From positions 56,061,448 to 56,125,447 of the forward strand of contig NC_086383.1 in assembly GCF_036588685.1 (NCBI RefSeq): a stretch of DNA of 64,000 nucleotides. Direction: 5' to 3'. Below, one piece after another: positions 10,197-20,200 of the stretch (the stretch's first letter is position 1; each line of letters begins with the position of its first letter). The notes beneath the pieces were generated by a model. It was not told the DNA's origin and did not search any database. It worked only from the letters and a program-made list of their open reading frames with translations. The position numbers were made by a program, and so were the translations under genes. The stretch is from Mytilus trossulus. Lineage: Eukaryota; Mollusca; Bivalvia; Mytilida; Mytilidae.

Positions 10197-11983
10197 CCCC
10201 CCACACCAAACCTCGTACTTTTACATACCCAGTTCCTTCTTTAAAGCTTTCCCTTTGTCAGTCTCTATGTTATGTTCCCCCCCCCCCCCACCTCGTACTT
10301 TTACATACCTAGTTCCTTCTTTAAAGCTTTCCCTTTGTCAGTCTCTATGTCCCCCCCCCCGCCCCCCACCTCGTACTTTTACATACCCAGTTCCTTCTTT
10401 AAAGCTTTCCCTTTGTCAGTCTTTAGTTTTCCCCACCTCGTACTTTTACATACCCAGTTCCTTCTTTAAAGCTTTCCCTTTGTCAGTCTCTATGTTTTCC
10501 CTCTCCCCCCCCCCCCCCCCCCCCCCACACCTCGTACTTTTACATACCCATTTCCTTCCTTGAAGCTTTCTCTTTGTCAGTCTCTATGTTTTCCCCACCT
10601 CGTACTTTTACATACCCAGTTCCTTCTTTAAAGCTTTCCCTTTGTCAGTCTCTATGTTTTCCCTCTCCCCCCCCCCCCCCCCCCACACCTCGTACTTTTA
10701 CATACCCATTTCCTTCCTTGAAGCTTTCTCTTTGTCAGTCTCTATGTTTTCCCCACCTCGTATTTTTACATACCTAGTTCCTTCTTTAAAGCTGTCCCTT
10801 TGACAGTCTCTATGCTCTCTCTCTCCCCCACCCAACCTCGTACTTTTACATACCCAGTTCCTTCTTTAAAGCTTTCCCTTTGTCAGTCTCTATGTCCCCC
10901 CCCCCCCCCCCCACCTCGTACTTTTACATACCCAGTTCCTTCTTTAAAGCTTTCCCTTTGTCAGTCTCTATGTTTTCCCCACCTCGTACACTTTTACATA
11001 CCCAGTTCCTTCTTTAAAGCTTTCCCTTTGTCAGTCTCTATGTTTTCCCTCCCGCCCCCCCCCCCCCCCCCCACCTCGTACTTTTACATACCCAGTTCCT
11101 TCTTTAAAGCTTTCCCTTTGTCAGTCTCTATGTTTTCCCTCTCCCCCCCCCCCCCCCACACCTCGTACTTTTACATACCCATTTCCTTCCTTGAAGCTTT
11201 CTCTTTGTCAGTCTCTATGTTTTCTCTCCCCCCCCCCCCCCCCTCTTACCTTTACATACCCAGTTCCTTCTTTAAAGCTTTCCCTTTGTCAGTCTCTATG
11301 TTTTCCCACTCCTCAAGTAAACACTCAAAAACTGCTTCGCTTAGAATCGCATCGTAAAAATACAAAGCATGTTGCTCTCTTTTGTCTTGCTCTGTCATTT
11401 TTATATTTTGTCTATAAAAAATAAAATAGAACAAACGATTAATATTTTTATTATTTTATATACACTCAAAAGTAAAAGCGGCTGTTGCTTGTAAATGTCA
11501 CAAATTAAATACATGTGTATATAAAGTAACGGTACTCATAAGGAGATGTGGTATAATTTTTAATAGTAATAAGACAAAGTCAAATGTATCTTATTGACGA
11601 AAATGTACCCGTAAATATTCAGCAATGAGCAAAACCCATCCCGTATAGCCAGATACAAAGTTCCCAAAAAGAAAAATATAAAACTATTCTATGAAAGGAT
11701 GCTGAATTTACAAATTTTGAAGTTGTAATTTGACACTGAATAAGTCTTTCACTATAGTCACTAAAACTGTCTTATGCGGCCGTAGGAAGAAATTTTTGAT
11801 TGAGATTAACTTAGCATGGACAGTTTAACAAAAAGTGTCTTTCAGCTTCTAACTCATGTGTTTCATGCAATACACACATTCAGTCCGATGACTTTTCTTT
11901 AAAAAAAAAAACGACTTTTTTTGTATACAAACACTTAAAATAACTTACCTTATTAGAAGTCTAAGAATAAGTCCTGCAGACAT
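1177..11983 (-). CDS. Gene A: unknown Lys/Glu-rich coiled-coil protein, 6 exons, 338 aa
   Basis: Spliced minus-strand gene. Coding exons in transcript order are 11949-11983, 11260-11411, 9018-9128, 8647-8723, 7903-8140 and 1177-1580. All introns are GT-AG, and lengths 35+152+111+77+238+404 sum to 1017 nt, exactly 339 codons including the stop. The start is the only ATG of exon 1 (MSAGLILRLLI...), a short hydrophobic-basic N-terminus. Exon 2 carries EAVFECLLEEW, exon 4 carries IYQQKIAENPFKHAEGYVYQ. Exons 5-6 are strongly charged K/E/R sequence likely to form coiled coil. The protein ends RSFFMSLCCIKGQ, whose paired cysteines next to basic and hydrophobic residues might allow membrane anchoring (inference). 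I do not recognise the family and assign no function. Gene B is a closely related paralogue. Intron 5 contains a full LTR retrotransposon in the same orientation, and intron 2 contains the minisatellite. Conservation of frame and all splice sites between copies argues for a real gene. Confidence 0.8.
1848..2424 (-). repeat. 3' LTR of the gag-pro element
   Basis: 577 bp. Line-by-line comparison with 7188-7764 shows no difference. Ends are TGT...ACA. Confidence 0.93.
2425..2436 (-). promoter_or_regulatory. Candidate polypurine tract of the gag-pro element
   Basis: On the minus strand the bases just before the 3' LTR read ACGGAGGGCAG. This purine-rich run is in the expected place for plus-strand priming but is short and interrupted by C. 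Confidence 0.4.
2694..4052 (-). CDS. pro: Retroviral-type aspartic protease frame with charged C-terminal extension
   Basis: Reached from gag by a -1 shift. The frame has no ATG near its start and is open only from about 4064, just upstream of the slippery site. Near the middle is VIDTGAEVTVLS, with the catalytic DTGA, followed later by NKLLGCDLI, equivalent to the second conserved I-L-G-x-D block of retropepsins, so the protease core looks complete. After it comes a ~200-residue tail with degenerate V-T-E-E-N-x repeats and a K/R/E-rich end (WRKRKKEQK...KNRREKKRR). A stop follows with no RT. The tail has no counterpart I know of and may bind nucleic acid (inference). Alternatively it is simple low-complexity sequence left after loss of pol. 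Confidence 0.85.
   Translation of the reverse strand: MLRVETIDQVSAPKHDEEKIKENILRYEEKPCQMKEHLVEPKTSVGTVSIKRSFEEDSLDIQDLDLSLEMLFEESKEIRQNTPENTPEEVMGSAETINRIEESIVDRVTAASIAVPVVINKIAKNAVIDTGAEVTVLSEKLYDQIHESKRPKLRRAARNWEVAEAGKSLTTGGIEEVEANLGSETFKWPVDVAPIDIVENKLLGCDLIDEMKVARVGEKDNNSGLIICKEADRSEFLSTRNSMVEPVLANTENPMIACMQYMHLHVYKDNITSASYKGIQTDKVDVQMLPELLQYVAEENENVTVENITVTEENIKVTEENVSVTKEIVIVLGTQDDENVPVTEETVNVIVTEEDGNIFCQEEKISQLKVSFNKTDLDQTRNELGNKTHVTRDTQKDWRKRKKEQKSTQEENRTEENTEGTKNRREKKRRTNNTVKLLEKEDVENSNNIYLY
4028..4058 (-). promoter_or_regulatory. -1 ribosomal frameshift signal (gag to pro)
   Basis: On the minus strand the heptamer T TTA AAC (4052-4058) lies in the gag frame one codon before the gag TAA. 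After a 7-nt spacer comes a stem GGTTGA/TCGACC (one G-U pair) with a 5-nt loop at 4028-4044. Shifting -1 on this heptamer enters the protease frame exactly. Slippery heptamer, spacer length and stem all fit the known eukaryotic -1 frameshift layout. Confidence 0.85.
4046..5959 (-). CDS. gag: Gag polyprotein of the gag-pro element, 637 aa
   Basis: Intact frame from ATG to TAA. The N-terminal third holds three near-perfect 24-residue heptad-like repeats (K-S-Y-E-S-[DE]-E-M-V-K-M-R-Q-E-L-E...), likely coiled coil. Then come degenerate ETQQRS / PEIQHRPNYSGTS repeats and a Gln/Tyr-rich stretch. From about residue 335 there is a Ty3/Gypsy-like capsid region (VPFYNGRDPWNAYFMQFE..., later LHTLRKQGKENIHEYASRVE). 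Near the C-terminus is a CCHC zinc knuckle, CFNCNEDGHYIRDC, with the standard C-x2-C-x4-H-x4-C spacing. It should assemble the particle that packages the element RNA. The uninterrupted frame together with identical LTRs suggests a recent insertion. Confidence 0.9.
   Translation of the reverse strand: MYNLRDRSRIPQGSNSLSRGITTLASSIIPTWSVASTNIDTCSFGDVTSHNYLASNQAISLNQGEINTSPRPFSSTVNNIQREVSTNPFLFPTQSKSDSAIATITREKSWESDEIIKMRQELEALKNENLQKSYESDEMVKMRQELEALRNEKLQKSYESEEMVKMRQELESLRNEKLQMKNMNTQHFTQIKSDPVVSSQDSYAETQQRSINSCNNITLPETQQRSTHTYMDTTLSETQQQTSYAYADMTTPEIQHRPNYSGTSTIIPEIQHRPNYSGTSTIMPEIQQRPDYQQYPNNSPVSNWLPRQQYGRPQQQYGRPQQQYHNIENSKIDNGRRNRVPFYNGRDPWNAYFMQFELIAEINRWDTDTKAIELVTALKDEAMVYASYLSPETKRSFFGLCAAMSDRFGDHGYPETYRQELHTLRKQGKENIHEYASRVEMLVRRSFPTIDVATHSTLSVEYMLRGLPDQSIAIELLTKRITSMTEAIHQVTLYETYKRGNKDRNIRQLSMQETVDFDEAEDDIEIRKVGGKRYVTEERLTQFERGITQSLEEIIQKKTTKYYAQQDYYSSSWPNKQVYTDRTTKMKNLRCFNCNEDGHYIRDCPKEKRSPYHKENRSGFIRNDERSQNQTEKSLNC
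5990..6960 (-). repeat. Tandem ~60-bp repeat array in the element leader
   Basis: About 14 imperfect copies of a unit containing CAACTTGGATTAGAATTTAT then CCTTGTTGATATAGATT lie between the 5' LTR and gag. Copies nearest the LTR (6590-6960) are most uniform and those near gag most diverged. It occupies the position where a packaging signal would be expected. Confidence 0.85.
7175..7186 (-). promoter_or_regulatory. Primer-binding site, tRNA-Leu-like
   Basis: On the plus strand CCGCTGCCACCA immediately precedes the 5' LTR boundary (one base gap). This equals the acceptor end plus CCA that I know for animal tRNA-Leu, so the minus-strand RNA would pair with it over 12 nt. Confidence 0.75.
7188..7764 (-). 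repeat. 5' LTR of the gag-pro element
   Basis: 577 bp, reads identical to 1848-2424. It should contain the promoter and polyadenylation signals. Confidence 0.93.
9364..9629. mobile_element. TA-flanked MITE with long inverted repeats
   Basis: The left arm TACAGCCGATTTCATTGAG is mirrored at the right end (CTCAATGAAATTGACTGTA). Complementarity continues through GGTTAATTTGCTTGTTAGCT and GAAGTCATTA, so most of the 266 bp folds back. Flanking TA suggests a Tc1/mariner-type insertion. The equivalent place in gene B (near 20515) has no insert. A truncated second copy is at 38480-38715. Confidence 0.75.
9871..9959 (+). repeat. (CT)n microsatellite
   Basis: Uninterrupted CT dinucleotide run of about 89 bases inside the minisatellite, followed by C8. 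Confidence 0.95.
10102..10193 (+). repeat. (CT)n microsatellite
   Basis: Second CT run of about 92 bases, between two minisatellite units, followed by a C run. Confidence 0.95.
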
Positions 11984-12186
11984 CAGCGAAACTTCGACGT
12001 TGTCAGCGGTAATGATAATGACGTCGTCGACAATTATTCTTCTGCGCAGTCGTTAATTTCGACGAAAACGTTGCTCTCTCTTTGTCCGGTCGTTGGTTGG
12101 TTCGTCCGTCTATCTTACTTTATGTGATTTTTATTTGGTCAAAGTAGCTTTTGATGAAGTTGAAGTCCAATCAACTTGTAGCTTAT

Positions 12187-12545
12187 GAAAAAAAAGTTGT
12201 GATATGATTACCAATGAAACAACTCTCCACAAGAGACCAAAAATGACACAGTACGGCCTTCAATAATAAGCAAAGCCCATACCGCATAAAAAAAAACGAA
12301 ATAACAATGTAAAGCAATTCAAACGAGAAAACCAACGGCCTTATCTATATAAAAAATGAACAAAAATCAAATATGCAACAAAAAAACAAACAACAACCAC
12401 TGAATCACAGGCTCCTGACTTAGGACAGGCACATACATAAACAAACAACAACCACTGAATCACAGGCTCCTGACTTAGGATAGGCAAATACATACATATA
12501 ATGTGGCGGGGTTAAACATGTTAGTGGGATCCCAACACCCCCCTT
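12187..12545 (+). repeat. Dispersed repeat Rep-A
   Basis: Copy of the window's commonest repeat (GATATGATTACCAATGAAAC ... GCAAAGCCCATACCGCAT ... GGCGGGGTTAAACATGTTAG). A segment containing ACCACTGAATCACAGGCTCC is tandemly duplicated within it (12375-12485). Lies upstream of gene A. Confidence 0.8.
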
Positions 12546-13611
12546 ACCTAGGAAAATTATATATTAGTACCACATTAGAACGAACCAAAAAAAATCAGTT
12601 GAAAACAGGCTTTTCTCATCAGATGGACAAAAATATACACTGGTTGACCATGGCTATTTATGTTCATCTGCCGCATAGTTCCCCGCATCAAGGAACAGTG
12701 ATAATGACGTTTGTTATACTGTTCAATGTGATCACAGTTATTCATGTAGCCAGTGGCGAATACAGAACTTTTCAAGGCCGGGGCCCCGCTGACTGACCTG
12801 AAAAGGAGGGGGCCTCCAATCATGCCCCATATAATCATGAAAAAGGGGGGTGCCCCACCCTGGATCGCGGCCTATGGTAGCCCACAGACTAATTCAAAAC
12901 AAAGTTTAAAACAAAAAAGAAATATTAAAACAAAAAGGCAGGACAGAGATTACAGCTAAAAATAATTTCAGGACAAAATTTTTCATCCTAGCCCCCCATA
13001 AAAATCAAATTGTAGCTCACTAAACAATCAACAAATCTTTTCATTGATTATGTCACATATCAGATATCTACCTTATACGTCCCAGGAGATAGACACTGTT
13101 TTGTTTTCTCTCTCTAAGCTTACTAAAAAAATGAGACTTTAGTCTGAGTAGAACATTTAGTACTGTATATATTTTATGCTCCCATATTGTCCAAAATTAG
13201 ATTTTATGGGAAGATGGAGTTAATATAATAACCCATCAAAATACCATAACTTTGATATATATATACAGGACATGTTACTTGGAAGTATGTGGGCTACATC
13301 CTTTAAGATTCAGGCTGCAGCAGTGGCCTGTATATTTTATGCGTCAGTTTAAACCTAATCATAACATTTTCAATCTATCAAGCACTTTATCACTATATCA
13401 CTATAAGATTCACATTTCAACGTATTTAGCAATACACACTTATGGTTATATAACATCACAGTACCAACATTGCATTCAGTAATCAAATTGCACCTACATA
13501 TACATGTATTCAACAAAAACAGCTGCAGAAATCTTTCAAGCTTTCTTTTAGCATGTGAAGTTATATAAATTTCATATTTTTAAAAAGAGCAAATTAATTA
13601 TAAAAAAAGAA
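12546..13611. other. Intergenic, repeat fragments only
   Basis: No supported gene. A piece at about 12745-12880 with GC-rich text (GGCGAATACAGAACTTTTCA ... CACCCTGGATCGCGGCC) resembles the end of a dispersed element. The open frames here are short and look like chance. Confidence 0.4.
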
Positions 13612-13768
13612 TTCGAAGATGTGGTATGATTGCCAATGAGACAACTATCCACAAGAGACCAAAATAACACAGAAATTAGCAACTATAGGTCACCATACGG
13701 CCTTTCAACAATGAGAAAAGTCCATACCGCATAGTCAGCTATAATAGGCCCTGATATGACAATGTTAA
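13612..13768 (+). repeat. Dispersed repeat Rep-A, partial
   Basis: Contains GATGTGGTATGATTGCCAAT ... TACGGCCTTTCAACAATGAG ... CATACCGCATAGTCAGC, the core shared with the other Rep-A copies. Confidence 0.8.
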
Positions 13769-14154
13769 ACACACGTTAACTTTGTTACCAGCATCCTTTT
13801 CTTCAAAAAAATAATATTTGAAGCATGGAATAATGTCAAATTGTTCAAATATTTAAAGAAATAAAACAAAACATATGTTTATATTCCAGTTTTAAGGATT
13901 TGAAATTAAACATGTAATGATGCACGGAATTTTGGTACTGACCTCATTACAGAATCATGGATTTTTTAGAGGACAGTTTAAACCCATTTCTCTATGGCTC
14001 TACATACATGGACTCAAAATTAACTTGGTGTAACTATATTGTAAACAAGGATAGTCTTCAAAATAAGGACAGAATTCAGGACCTCTCATGTTAGCAACTT
14101 CACAACTACAAATTTATTTTAGGACCAAAACAAAAAAAAGTTCAAGCCTAAAAG

Positions 14155-15655
14155 CAACAAGAGGGCACACTCTGAAATGTCTCGCCTTCTTTACTAATCA
14201 TTGATATTATGTTGCTAGAGCTTAATACAAAGCTTTACTACAACTGTCACATAAAATCAACACTAACCAAAGAAAACGAAACATTGGTTAATGAACCATG
14301 AAAATGAGGTCAAGGTCAAATGAACCATGCCAGGCAGACATATACAAATGAACAGCTAACAATTCTTCAATACAACAAATATAGTTGACTTATTGCTGAT
14401 TTATTAAGAAAAACAGACCAAAACACAAACACTTAACACTTAGAATGGACTGTGAAAATGAGGTCAAGGTCAAATAAAACCTGCGTAACAGACATATAGA
14501 TCATAAAATATTTCCATACACCAAATATAGTTGACTAATGTATAATAATATAGTTGTATAAAATTTTCTGACGTCAGACACTCAAATCAATTAATGTGTT
14601 CGCAGATAGAAGATGTGTTTGTGTTCGGTTAAATTGTCCCCTTTTAAAATTGTTATACGATGATGACTGATATACCCATATTTTGACTATTTTATTAATT
14701 GTGACTGTTTATTTAACGCATCATGTAAATATAACGGAATTTGACGAGACTGTTATTAAAGTGAGAGGGTTAGCGCTATAGAACCAGGTTTAATCCACCA
14801 TTTTCTACATTTGAAAATGCCTGTACCAGGTCAGGAACAGTTCTTGTCCATTCGTTTTTGATGCGTTTTGTTATTTGATTTTGCCATGTATTATGGACTT
14901 TCCTAATTGATTTTCCTCTGAGTTCAGTATTTTTGAGATTTTGCTTTTATATAATGCATAAAGAATTAGAAAAATAGACCAAAACTCAAAAACTTAACTT
15001 TGACAACTGAACTATGAAAATGAGGTCAAGGTCAGATGACACCTGTCAGTTAGACATGTACACCTTACAATCGTTCCATACACCAAATATAGTAGACCCT
15101 TTTGCATATAGTATAGAAAAAACAGATCAAAACACAAAAACTTAACTATAACCACTGAACCATGAAAACGAGGTCAAGGTCAGATGACACCTGCCAGTTG
15201 GACATGTACACCTTACAGTCCTTCCATACACCGAATATACTAGACCTATTGCTTATAGTATCTGAGATATGGACTTGACCACCAAAACTAAACCTTGTTC
15301 ACTGATCCATTAAATGAGGTCGAGGTCAAGTGAAAACTGTCTGACGGGCATGAGGACCTTGCAAGGTACGCACATACCAAATATAGTTATCCAATTACTT
15401 ATTATAAGAGAAAATTTAAAATTAGAAAAAAACTTAACTTTTTTCAAGTTGTCACTGAACCATGAAAATGAGGTCAAGATCATTGGACATGTGACTGACG
15501 GAAAGTTCGTAACATGAGGCATCTATTATACAAAGTATGAAGTATCCAGGTCTTCTACCTTCTAAAATAAAAAAAGCTTTTAAGAAGTTAGCTTACGCCG
15601 CCGGATCACTATCCCTATGCCGAGCTTTCTGCAACAAAAGTTGCAGGCTCGACAA
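14155..15655 (+). mobile_element. Composite repeat with ~150-bp internal tandem units, Helitron-like candidate
   Basis: Starts near CAAGAGGGCACACTCTGAAA. It holds about six units with CCATGAAAATGAGGTCAAGG followed by an ACCTG.CAG..GACAT block (about 14290, 14445, 15010, 15160, 15310, 15465). It ends with the perfect hairpin CTGCAAC-AAAA-GTTGCAG (15629-15646) just before the terminus. Internal tandem core plus a 3' subterminal hairpin is the architecture of non-autonomous Helitron/Helentron elements. No transposase is present, so the class is inferred. Confidence 0.5.
14555..14955 (+). repeat. Dispersed repeat Rep-D nested in the composite element
   Basis: Contains GTGAGAGGGTTAGCGCTATA ... 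AATCCACCATTTTCTACATT ... GAGTTCAGTATTTTTGAG. It interrupts the tandem array, so it inserted later. Other copies are at 38185-38460, 51000-51200, 55085-55290 and 60630-60835. Confidence 0.75.
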
Positions 15656-15659
15656 TAAA

Positions 15660-16970
15660 ATGCTTCGCCATTCACAGCCTGATACGACCATGGTACAGAT
15701 GTATATTTAGCATAAAAAACACCAAATTTTTGATGTCAGGTGAAATCAAGCATACTTTAATTGTGGACCCTTCAAATTTCAATATGGACTAATTTGAAAA
15801 CAGGTATCAGGTGAACCCAAAAATTTCTATTCAGCAGCAGTCTCTAACTACATGTACATATCTCCTTAATTTTATATGATAGTCGGTAAGTCCTACAAAA
15901 ATATTGAAAATGTGTAGATTTTTTTCTTTCTAGCTTCTCTCGTGTGAAAGCAATACCTTTTTGGTCACTATTTATGTGTTGCGTCTAATAAGAATTGTAA
16001 CACTTTATAGTGACTGAACAGGTTAAACAAATACTTCTCAAGGAGCAGAAAAAGAAGGCAAGTCGGAACAGCACCAGCCATGCCAGTATATGTATGAATA
16101 AAAACTCAGATCAGAATAGCATATTCAAAAAGGCTTAAAACTAAATTTTGATTACTGTAAGTTTCAAACAATGACAAGTGTTTTATTTACCAAATAACTC
16201 ATGTGTTTCTGTGAGAAAAAAAATCAAGTCAATTTTTGGAATTAAAGTGGAGAAATCCTTTTGACGCACACTGGCGCATGTCAATTGTGAATATACTTAC
16301 CAAATATATTTTCTTTATCATGATACTATCAAGGAGTACAGTTAGTAGGAAAATATGCACAAATTACAGATAAAATAATTAAACCACCTTATTTTGCGTG
16401 CATCTCCTGCAAAATCAGTATTAGTTGAATCTATATATTCTAGATGAGTAATTATAATCAATGTAAATATGGTCCCTCGATTTTTTTCTAGATATGTCAA
16501 CTTCTTTAAAGCTGTTCATGGTTCAAAATGGAGCCAATTGTTTGATTTTCACATTTGATTCCAATCTAGGCTAGATAAAGGCAAGCGTAGTATAATGCTA
16601 TTCAAAGTTCATACATCGATTGAGAGAAAACAAATCCGGGTTACAACTAAAACTGAGGTAAACACATGAACTAGTAGAGGAAACCAATGAAACAACAGAA
16701 ACAACAAAAAAACAAAACGACAAAGCAACTAACACAGAAACGAACTATAAGATATCAACTGCCATTTTCCCGACTTGGTACAGGACATGTGTCGACAAAA
16801 TGGTGGGTTCAGCCTGGTTTTGCGGCTAGCCAATTTTGAAACCTTGCGCTTTTATGGAAATGTTAAATATAAAAATGAAATGATAACATTACATGACAGG
16901 AATAGATTATAAATTAATGCAAGAACATTCAGGACAGAGAAATACATAAATAAACATTACAATAGAACAT
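15660..16970. other. AT-rich intergenic, no gene seen
   Basis: No reading frame of useful length and no repeat family that I recognise in this stretch. Confidence 0.5.
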
Positions 16971-16974
16971 TTCG

Positions 16975-17145
16975 ACATGCTAATAATTATCAAAGAAACC
17001 AGGTTTTTAATTAAATATATCACGCGTGCGTTTCGTCTACATAAGACTCACCATTGACCAGTGACCCTCGGATCAAAATAGTAAAGAAAGCCAAACAAGA
17101 CTTACTAGTACAAAGTTGAAGAGCATTAATGACCCAAAATTCAAA
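16975..17145 (-). repeat. Dispersed repeat Rep-B
   Basis: Reverse copy of the repeat marked by ACGAAACGCGCGTCTGGCG and CTTCAACTTTGT. Here the text reads CACGCGTGCGTTTCGTCTAC ... AAGTTGAAGAGCATTAATGA. It lies just downstream of gene B. Confidence 0.75.
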
Positions 17146-17236
17146 AAAAAGAAAAAAAAAACGAAATGCAGTTGTTGAACAAAAACATTTTAATAACTTA
17201 GTGAGGTATCTTTTTTTTTATAAATAATATATCTTT

Positions 17237-20200
17237 TTACTGTCCTTTAATACAACACAGTGACATGAAAAATGAGCGAATTCTTTCTGTAACTGTTTTC
17301 TTCTTTTCTTCTCTTTGATCATCGATTTTAACATTGATATTTGTTTGTGTTTCTTTACTTTCTTCTTTCTCTTCTTCTTTCTTTTCCATATCGATATCAT
17401 CTGGGCACAGTATATCTAATATATATATGTTCCTGATATCATTTATCAACATTTTGATTTGTACTTTTTCCTTTTCTTCTTTTTTTGTTTTCATTTCTAC
17501 AAGATATGATAACATTTAAATTATATTTCAACATGTGGGACATTTTTATGATAATTTGACATACATATATATACATGTACAATACCTTTTTATGATATTT
17601 TAACAAACACGATCTTTCCAAATTACAGTGAAGTCCATTATACCTGTATTGCACTTAATTGTTATTATTAACAAAAATGGAACTTGTTTGAAAATTGCAG
17701 AGACACACTACGAATTTGGTTAGAAATTGGAAAAATCAGGCTTTTGATTTAGTACACCAGGAATCGAATATGTTCAGAACAAAGCATGCAATTTAACTCA
17801 AGTAAATACCTTTTTCTAACTTTCTTCTACAAGTCATTTTTCTCATCTGTTCTCTCTTCAGTTCTTTTTTCCACTGAATTCTAACCTCCCTTGAATAGTT
17901 TTCCATTTTTGTGTCTATTACTTCGAATTGTTTCTTTATCATCTTTTCTTCCTCTCTGGCTCTTGTCAGCCTTCTTTTTTCTTCCCTCCTTATTTCTCTT
18001 TTCTTCTTGGGTTTGTCTTTAGCGTTCTGCTCTTCCAGATTCTACGATTTAAAGGTATAACGCCATTTAATTTTTACAATGATTTCACTGAAATTATTTT
18101 TTGTTATGAAATGAGCATCAGTAAAACAGGTCAACATAATTTTACCAAAAAGGAACTTAATGTATGGCCTACAATATGAGTTGGGATTATAGAATAGAGA
18201 ACAGTGGGTACAATAAGCAGTATTAATGGACACACATGTACAGTGAAACCTGTTTAAACCGAACATCTTTGGGACTTAAGATTGTGTTCGGTTTTTGCAT
18301 ACCGTTGTTCGATTTTATCAGGTTCACAACGCATGCAACTTGATATGACGGTGCTTGTTTGGTTTAGACAGGTTTTTCGGTTTATGCAGGATTCGGTTTA
18401 GTCAGGTTTCACTGTATATTAAAGAATAGAGAAGTATGGGGTTAAAAAATAGTAGAGAATAATGTTGTTCTAAGATATAAAGAATAAATAACCAAAAAAT
18501 AAAGAAGATAGAATAACGTCTTTAATGAGATGTCTAAATATAAAGAGTAAAGAATACGGATAAAAATAAATTAAGGCAAGAGAAAAATCGAGTGAGCAGA
18601 CACATCTTGTAATCCTGTATCTCCACCTCCTTCCCCGATTTAATTTCTTGTAATCTTTTTCCGGGAATATTTTGTAGTTTTCTTTGATCGCAGAATTTTT
18701 AAAATCTTGCATATCTAACATGAAAGTATGTCTTACCTGATAAACATATCCTTCCGCGTGCTTAAATGGGTTTTCTGCGATCTTCTGCTGGTATATCTTT
18801 GTAATCACAAGTCCTTAAAATCAAATTACAAAAATATAAGATAAATAAATTATCAAACAAGCTAAATATGTGTGTTGGTTAATAAAACGAAGAAATGAAA
18901 CTTTAGCGCACTGCCAAACTTAAACGCTCAAGAAACAATAATAAGTTTATCATTTTTATAACCACCTGGAACCAATTTGGAAGTGAATCGGATGATTAAA
19001 TAGTGGAAACCATTTGAAGTTTTACTGAAAAAAGTTGGAAGTTATTCTTTTACATAAATAAGGCCGTTAGTTTTCTCGTTTGAATTGTTTTACATTGTCT
19101 TATCGGGGCCTTTTATAACTAACTATGCAGTATGGGCTTTGCTCATTGTTGAAGGCCGTACGGTGACCTGTAGTTGTTAATGTCTGTGTCATTTTGATCT
19201 TTTGTGGAAAGCTGTCTCATTTGCAATCATACCATATCTTCTTTTTTATATTGTGTAATTTTACGAATATTGATTCGGAAAATAGTTCCAATACTCCAAG
19301 TTTCAATTCGTAACTTCCATATATAAATTTCTGAATATTACATTTGAAATTTCCAAGCTGCACATGGTTCTTCTGTGTACGGGTTATTTTTCCAAAAACA
19401 AAATCCGTAACAGGCACGAATTAAAACAAAGTCATCAGCAGTAAAATCGTAAAAAGTTAGTTCAAATAATTCAGTTATAAGTTATTATTTGCGGTCAGTG
19501 GCAAATATTTCATGCATATTCTACGGGGCATAACAAAATCATTTTTTGTCTAACAAAACTATGTGATACAGACTTGATTATTAGAACTTCAATTGTGTGA
19601 TGACAAAATTCATTTTTGTCATGACAAAAGTAAATTTTGTCAAAAAGGTATGCAAATATAAACTTATTTGCATACAAAATTGACTTTTATAACCTGATCT
19701 GGAAATTAAAACACAAAGGTCAATTGTGTGAGACAGAATTGACTTTTGTGAGACAAAATTTAATATTGTCAATTGTGTATCACAAAAAAAGTCGATAAGA
19801 AATAAGATAAAACAAATATTTGCGTTAAAACGCAAACATAGGAAGAAAATTAATAAAAAAAAAATGTGTGGCGCTAATACGCTTCCGTAAAATTGACTAT
19901 TGTCGCCCAATATTCAAATTAGGTAACAAAAGTCAAGTCTGTGTAACAAAAATTAATTTTGTCATGACGAAAGTGACTTTTGTCCCCTGAAAGATAATTT
20001 TGTATGACAAAATTTTAAATTTGTAGTATGTTACAAATTTTGTTAAAATGAATTCATTTTTGTTGAACAAAAGTCACTTTTGTCCGTACAAAATTGAATT
20101 TCGAGTACAAAACCACAGAGTCCCATTCGGCGCCCCGTATATTCAGGACAAACGATGGATATTAGATTTTGTTTTTAATCCGTTACCTGTTTTTGTCTGC

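Larger units (their letters stand above)
9806..11310 (-). repeat. Minisatellite derived from exon 2 end plus splice donor of gene A
   Basis: About 17 copies of a 65-90 bp unit: CTCGTACTTTTACATACCCA, then a block ending CCCTTTGTCAGTCTCTATG, plus variable C runs. On the minus strand each unit encodes the end of exon 2 (ETDKGKALKKEL) followed by the donor GTATGT. The rightmost copy is the real exon end (11260). Gene B has a single copy at 20965-21035, so the expansion is specific to gene A. Confidence 0.9.

Noticed and set aside
9645..11424. Several long plus-strand Leu/Ser/Pro-rich open frames (LSLSLS..., PPPP...FKAFPLSVSM)
   Set aside because: They are translations of the CT microsatellites and of the minisatellite. 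The meaningful coding information of the unit is on the minus strand (exon 2 of gene A).
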